Origin: Campylobacterota bacterium | GTDB lineage: Bacteria; Campylobacterota; Campylobacteria; Campylobacterales; Sulfurimonadaceae | DNA length: 47,405 nucleotides | Assembly: GCA_040752835.1 (NCBI GenBank) | Contig: JBFMGG010000001.1 | Location: 1 to 47,405 of the forward strand | Reading direction: 5' to 3' | Part shown: positions 45,465 to 47,405 of the stretch, in pieces | How positions within the stretch are numbered: position 1 is the first letter of the stretch | Layout: each line of letters begins with the position of its first letter | Position numbers and translations under genes: made by a program | Notes under the pieces: model-generated | The model's input: the letters and a program-made list of their open reading frames with translations, nothing else | Told to the model about the DNA's origin: nothing | Database searches by the model: none

Positions 45465-46361
45465 ATGAAACAACTCGCAATCATCGGTTCTACCGCATCC
45501 GGCAAAAGTGACCTCGCACTTTCCCTCGCGGAAGAATACAATGCCATCATCCTCTCCATCGATTCGTTAAGCATCTACCGCGAAATCGACATCGCTTCGG
45601 CCAAGCCTTCCCCATCCGAGCTCTCTCGCGTTCCCCATTTCGGAATAGACCGCCTTGCACCGGATCATAACGCGAACGTTATAACCTTTATCGACGAATA
45701 CGCCCGTGCACGCGAGTATGCTCAGCGCGAGGAAAAACACCTTGTTATCGTCGGCGGCAGCAGCTTTTATCTTAAAAGTATGATTGAGGGACTCTCCGAG
45801 CTTCCCTCTTTTACCCCCGAAACGCTGAACAGGGCAAAAGAACTCCTAAGTGACCAGGAGGGAGCGTACGCCATGATGCAGCGTATCGATCCCGATTCGA
45901 TGGCAAAAATCGCCCCCGCCGATGCGTATCGGACCGAAAAGATGGTGTTGATTCACCTCCAAACCGGCCTTCCCCCTTCGGAGTGGTTCGCCCTGCACCC
46001 GCCGCGTCCGGTTCTCACCGGGTGCCCGGTATTTGAGCTGCGAATCGATCGAAACGTCTTACGGGAGAGAATTGCGCTTCGGACAGAGAAGATGATCCGG
46101 GCCGGTCTCGTCGACGAGGTGGCCGAGCTTGAACGCCTCTACGGCAGAAGCCCCAACAGTATGAAAGCGATCGGTATCATCGAAGTGCTCGAATACCTCG
46201 ACGGCGAGTCCGATTTAAACGAACTGCGCGAACGGATAACAACCCATACGGCCCAGCTGGCCAAGCGGCAGCAGACCTTCAACGCCCACCAGTTCACGCT
46301 CCATGCCAGCGGAAGCGCGGAAACGCTTTACGGTGCCGCACAAGCATTTTTGAAAGGCTGA
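45465..46361 (+). CDS. miaA: tRNA dimethylallyltransferase
   Basis: 298 residues from the ATG at 45465. MiaA puts an isopentenyl group on A37 of tRNAs reading UNN codons, the substrate of MiaB. P-loop GSTASGKS at residues 7-14, SIDSLSIYREIDIASAKP and HFGIDRLAP for tRNA and substrate binding are present; the family usually has D-S-x-Q/M-x-Y-R. No Shine-Dalgarno is seen, with the -10 box six bases upstream. It ends 32 bases before the convergent TPR gene. Confidence 0.95.
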   Translation: MKQLAIIGSTASGKSDLALSLAEEYNAIILSIDSLSIYREIDIASAKPSPSELSRVPHFGIDRLAPDHNANVITFIDEYARAREYAQREEKHLVIVGGSSFYLKSMIEGLSELPSFTPETLNRAKELLSDQEGAYAMMQRIDPDSMAKIAPADAYRTEKMVLIHLQTGLPPSEWFALHPPRPVLTGCPVFELRIDRNVLRERIALRTEKMIRAGLVDEVAELERLYGRSPNSMKAIGIIEVLEYLDGESDLNELRERITTHTAQLAKRQQTFNAHQFTLHASGSAETLYGAAQAFLKG

Positions 46362-46393
46362 AGCCTCTGTCCGAACTTCTTCCCGCGGGTATT

Positions 46394-47290
46394 TTATAAC
46401 AGGGCCAGCGCGTCTTTGGCCAGTTTTCCCCATGCCGAATTTTTATCGGCTTTGATGCTCGCATTGAACGCCGCGCGCGCTTCGGCTCCGCGACCGAGTT
46501 TCTGGGCGATCGCCCCGATGAGATATTGCTGGCGCGAACGCTTCTCGGCATTCAGTTTTCGGGCGTTCAACGTCTTGAGCACCTGCAGCGCTTCGGCATC
46601 TTTCTCGACGTTTTGGAGCGACTGTGCCAGCGTAAACTCGATGTAGGGGGTTTGGGTGTACGTTTTGGTCCGGTTTTGGAGCGCCATCACCTTGCGCGCA
46701 TACGTCTGGAGCAGCGCTTCGTTCTTTTGTTTGAGCCCCAGGCTCACCATCTGCGTGTAACGCTCGATGTCCTTGAAATCGTTGGGAAACGCCGTTTCGA
46801 CCGCTTTGATATGACGGATCATCCCCTCGGCATTCCCGAGCCGCTGCGAAGCGTCGTAGAGTATCCGATAGACCTCGTTCAGTGCCGGATTCGGCTCGGC
46901 TTCGAGGAGCTTGACGAGTTCGCTTCCGGCCTTGAGCGCCTGCTTGTATTCCCCGAGGCCAAACTGGGTCTTGGCCATGCGTAAAAGCCAGGTTTGGCGT
47001 TCGGCGAGCGATTTGCTTTTGAGGTGCGGCTCGGCGATTTTTTTGGCGACGGCATACTGGGTCGTTTTGACGGCGCAGTCGAACAAAAGACCGTCCCATT
47101 GCGGTTGCAGTTTCGTTTTGTACATTTTCTGGATCGCCATCGCCTCGGAACATTTCCCCTCTTTAAGATACTGCTGTTCCAGGCCGATCGCGCTTTGGGT
47201 AATCAGCGCGTTCGTTTTGGGAAACTCTTCGGAGTCAAGGCGGTGAAGTTCATTTTCGAGTTCAAGTACCTCTTTGTATTTTTGGGTCTC
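46394..47290 (-). pseudogene. TPR protein gene missing its 5' part
   Basis: From the first ATG at 47140 the frame gives 248 residues of helical TPR-like repeats (LAERQTWLLRMAKTQFGLGEY, AYARKVMAL-type, IGAIAQKLGRGAEARAAFNAS). The same frame stays open for another 50 codons upstream to 47290 with clear coding character (KYKEVLELENELHRLDS, GLEQQYLKEGKCSEAMAI), but contains no ATG, GTG or TTG and is closed by TAG at 47291-47293. So the start, probably with a signal peptide and more repeats, is missing. Beyond lies AT-rich DNA of different character. Large periplasmic TPR proteins are common in Campylobacterota. An alternative is a functional short protein from ATG 47140. Confidence 0.65.
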
Positions 47291-47345
47291 CTAAATAAGT
47301 GGTAGATATTGATTAAGTTTAATATGCACTATCTTTATTATATGG

Positions 47346-47374
47346 TTGATATTTTTATATAAAAAGAGTATAAT
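47346..47374 (+). promoter_or_regulatory. Strong sigma-70 type promoter at the right edge
   Basis: TTGATA at 47346-47351 and TATAAT at 47369-47374 with a 17-base spacer, the best two-box promoter in the window. It reads to the right, toward the start codon at 47401. The surrounding 47291-47405 is about four-fifths A+T. Confidence 0.65.
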
Positions 47375-47400
47375 TTAATAATTCACAATAAGGACATAAC

Positions 47401-47405
47401 ATGAG
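47401..47405 (+). CDS. First bases of a gene running off the right edge
   Basis: ATGAG at the end of the window, preceded by AAGGAC seven bases upstream and by the promoter above at a fitting distance. Nothing can be said of the product. Confidence 0.4.

Overview
This window looks like chromosomal DNA of a free-living member of the Campylobacterota (Epsilonproteobacteria). The reasons are: the futalosine-pathway menaquinone enzymes MqnC and an MqnP-type prenyltransferase, an HP0268-family protein next to miaB, FliW next to ProC, a Campylobacterota-style major porin, an unusually short RecG, and gene neighbourhoods I recall from Campylobacter jejuni (fabI-tpiA-pgk-gap facing nadD-rsfS; lon-bamD facing fliW-proC; kdsA-ribH-nusB; HP0268-miaB facing nusA). 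Base composition is about half G+C, high for this phylum. The genus cannot be fixed from sequence reading; a Sulfurimonas/Sulfuricurvum-like chemolithotroph is one possibility. No stretch longer than 300 bases lacks a gene.

Layout. 1-6144 (+): end of an unknown gene, then a four-gene signalling operon (Aer-type PAS protein, PAS-like/double-HPt protein, large hybrid histidine kinase with a NIT-like sensor and three receiver-like domains, CheY-like regulator). 6186-12908 (-): a secreted MshQ-like giant followed by three prepilin-like genes resembling MshD, MshO and MshP, a minor-pilin set of MSHA type. 13142-13678 (+): long hibernation factor. 13721-21276 (-): a compact run msrQ-like, yhiN-like flavoprotein, kdsA, ribH, nusB, mqnC, inactive M16 peptidase, recG. 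21342-23667 (+): rimO-tilS. 23621-26784 (-): bamD-lon. 26910-28053 (+): fliW-proC. 28071-33189 (-): a tightly overlapped seven-gene operon HP0268-like, miaB, acyltransferase, Xer recombinase, PilM/PilN/PilO-like proteins. 33362-34492 (+): nusA. 34529-35485 (-): an isolated peptide-type ABC permease. 35563-36822 (-): porin. 37075-37563 (+): lipoprotein. 37672-41547 (-): gap-pgk-tpiA-fabI. 41625-43233 (+): nadD-rsfS-ydcF-like. 43358-43434 (-): tRNA-Arg(GCG). 43475-45365 (-): mqnP, PilZ-like protein, small membrane protein. 45465-46361 (+): miaA. 46394-47290 (-): a TPR gene whose 5' part is missing, abutting an AT-rich segment with a strong promoter and the first bases of another gene at the right edge.

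How they work together. Most genes are housekeeping: translation and tRNA modification (rimO, tilS, miaA, miaB, rsfS, hpf, nusA, nusB), envelope building (kdsA, bamD, porin, acyltransferase), menaquinone (mqnC, mqnP), lower glycolysis/gluconeogenesis and fatty acid synthesis. The accessory interest lies in (i) the 5' phosphorelay, which combines a probable FAD redox sensor with phosphotransfer proteins; (ii) two separate type IV pilus or secretion-related gene sets (MshD/O/P/Q-like and PilM/N/O-like); (iii) the truncated gene and AT-rich junction at the right end. Two genes (the ABC permease and miaA) have a perfect TATAAT exactly six bases before the ATG and no ribosome binding site, suggesting leaderless transcripts.
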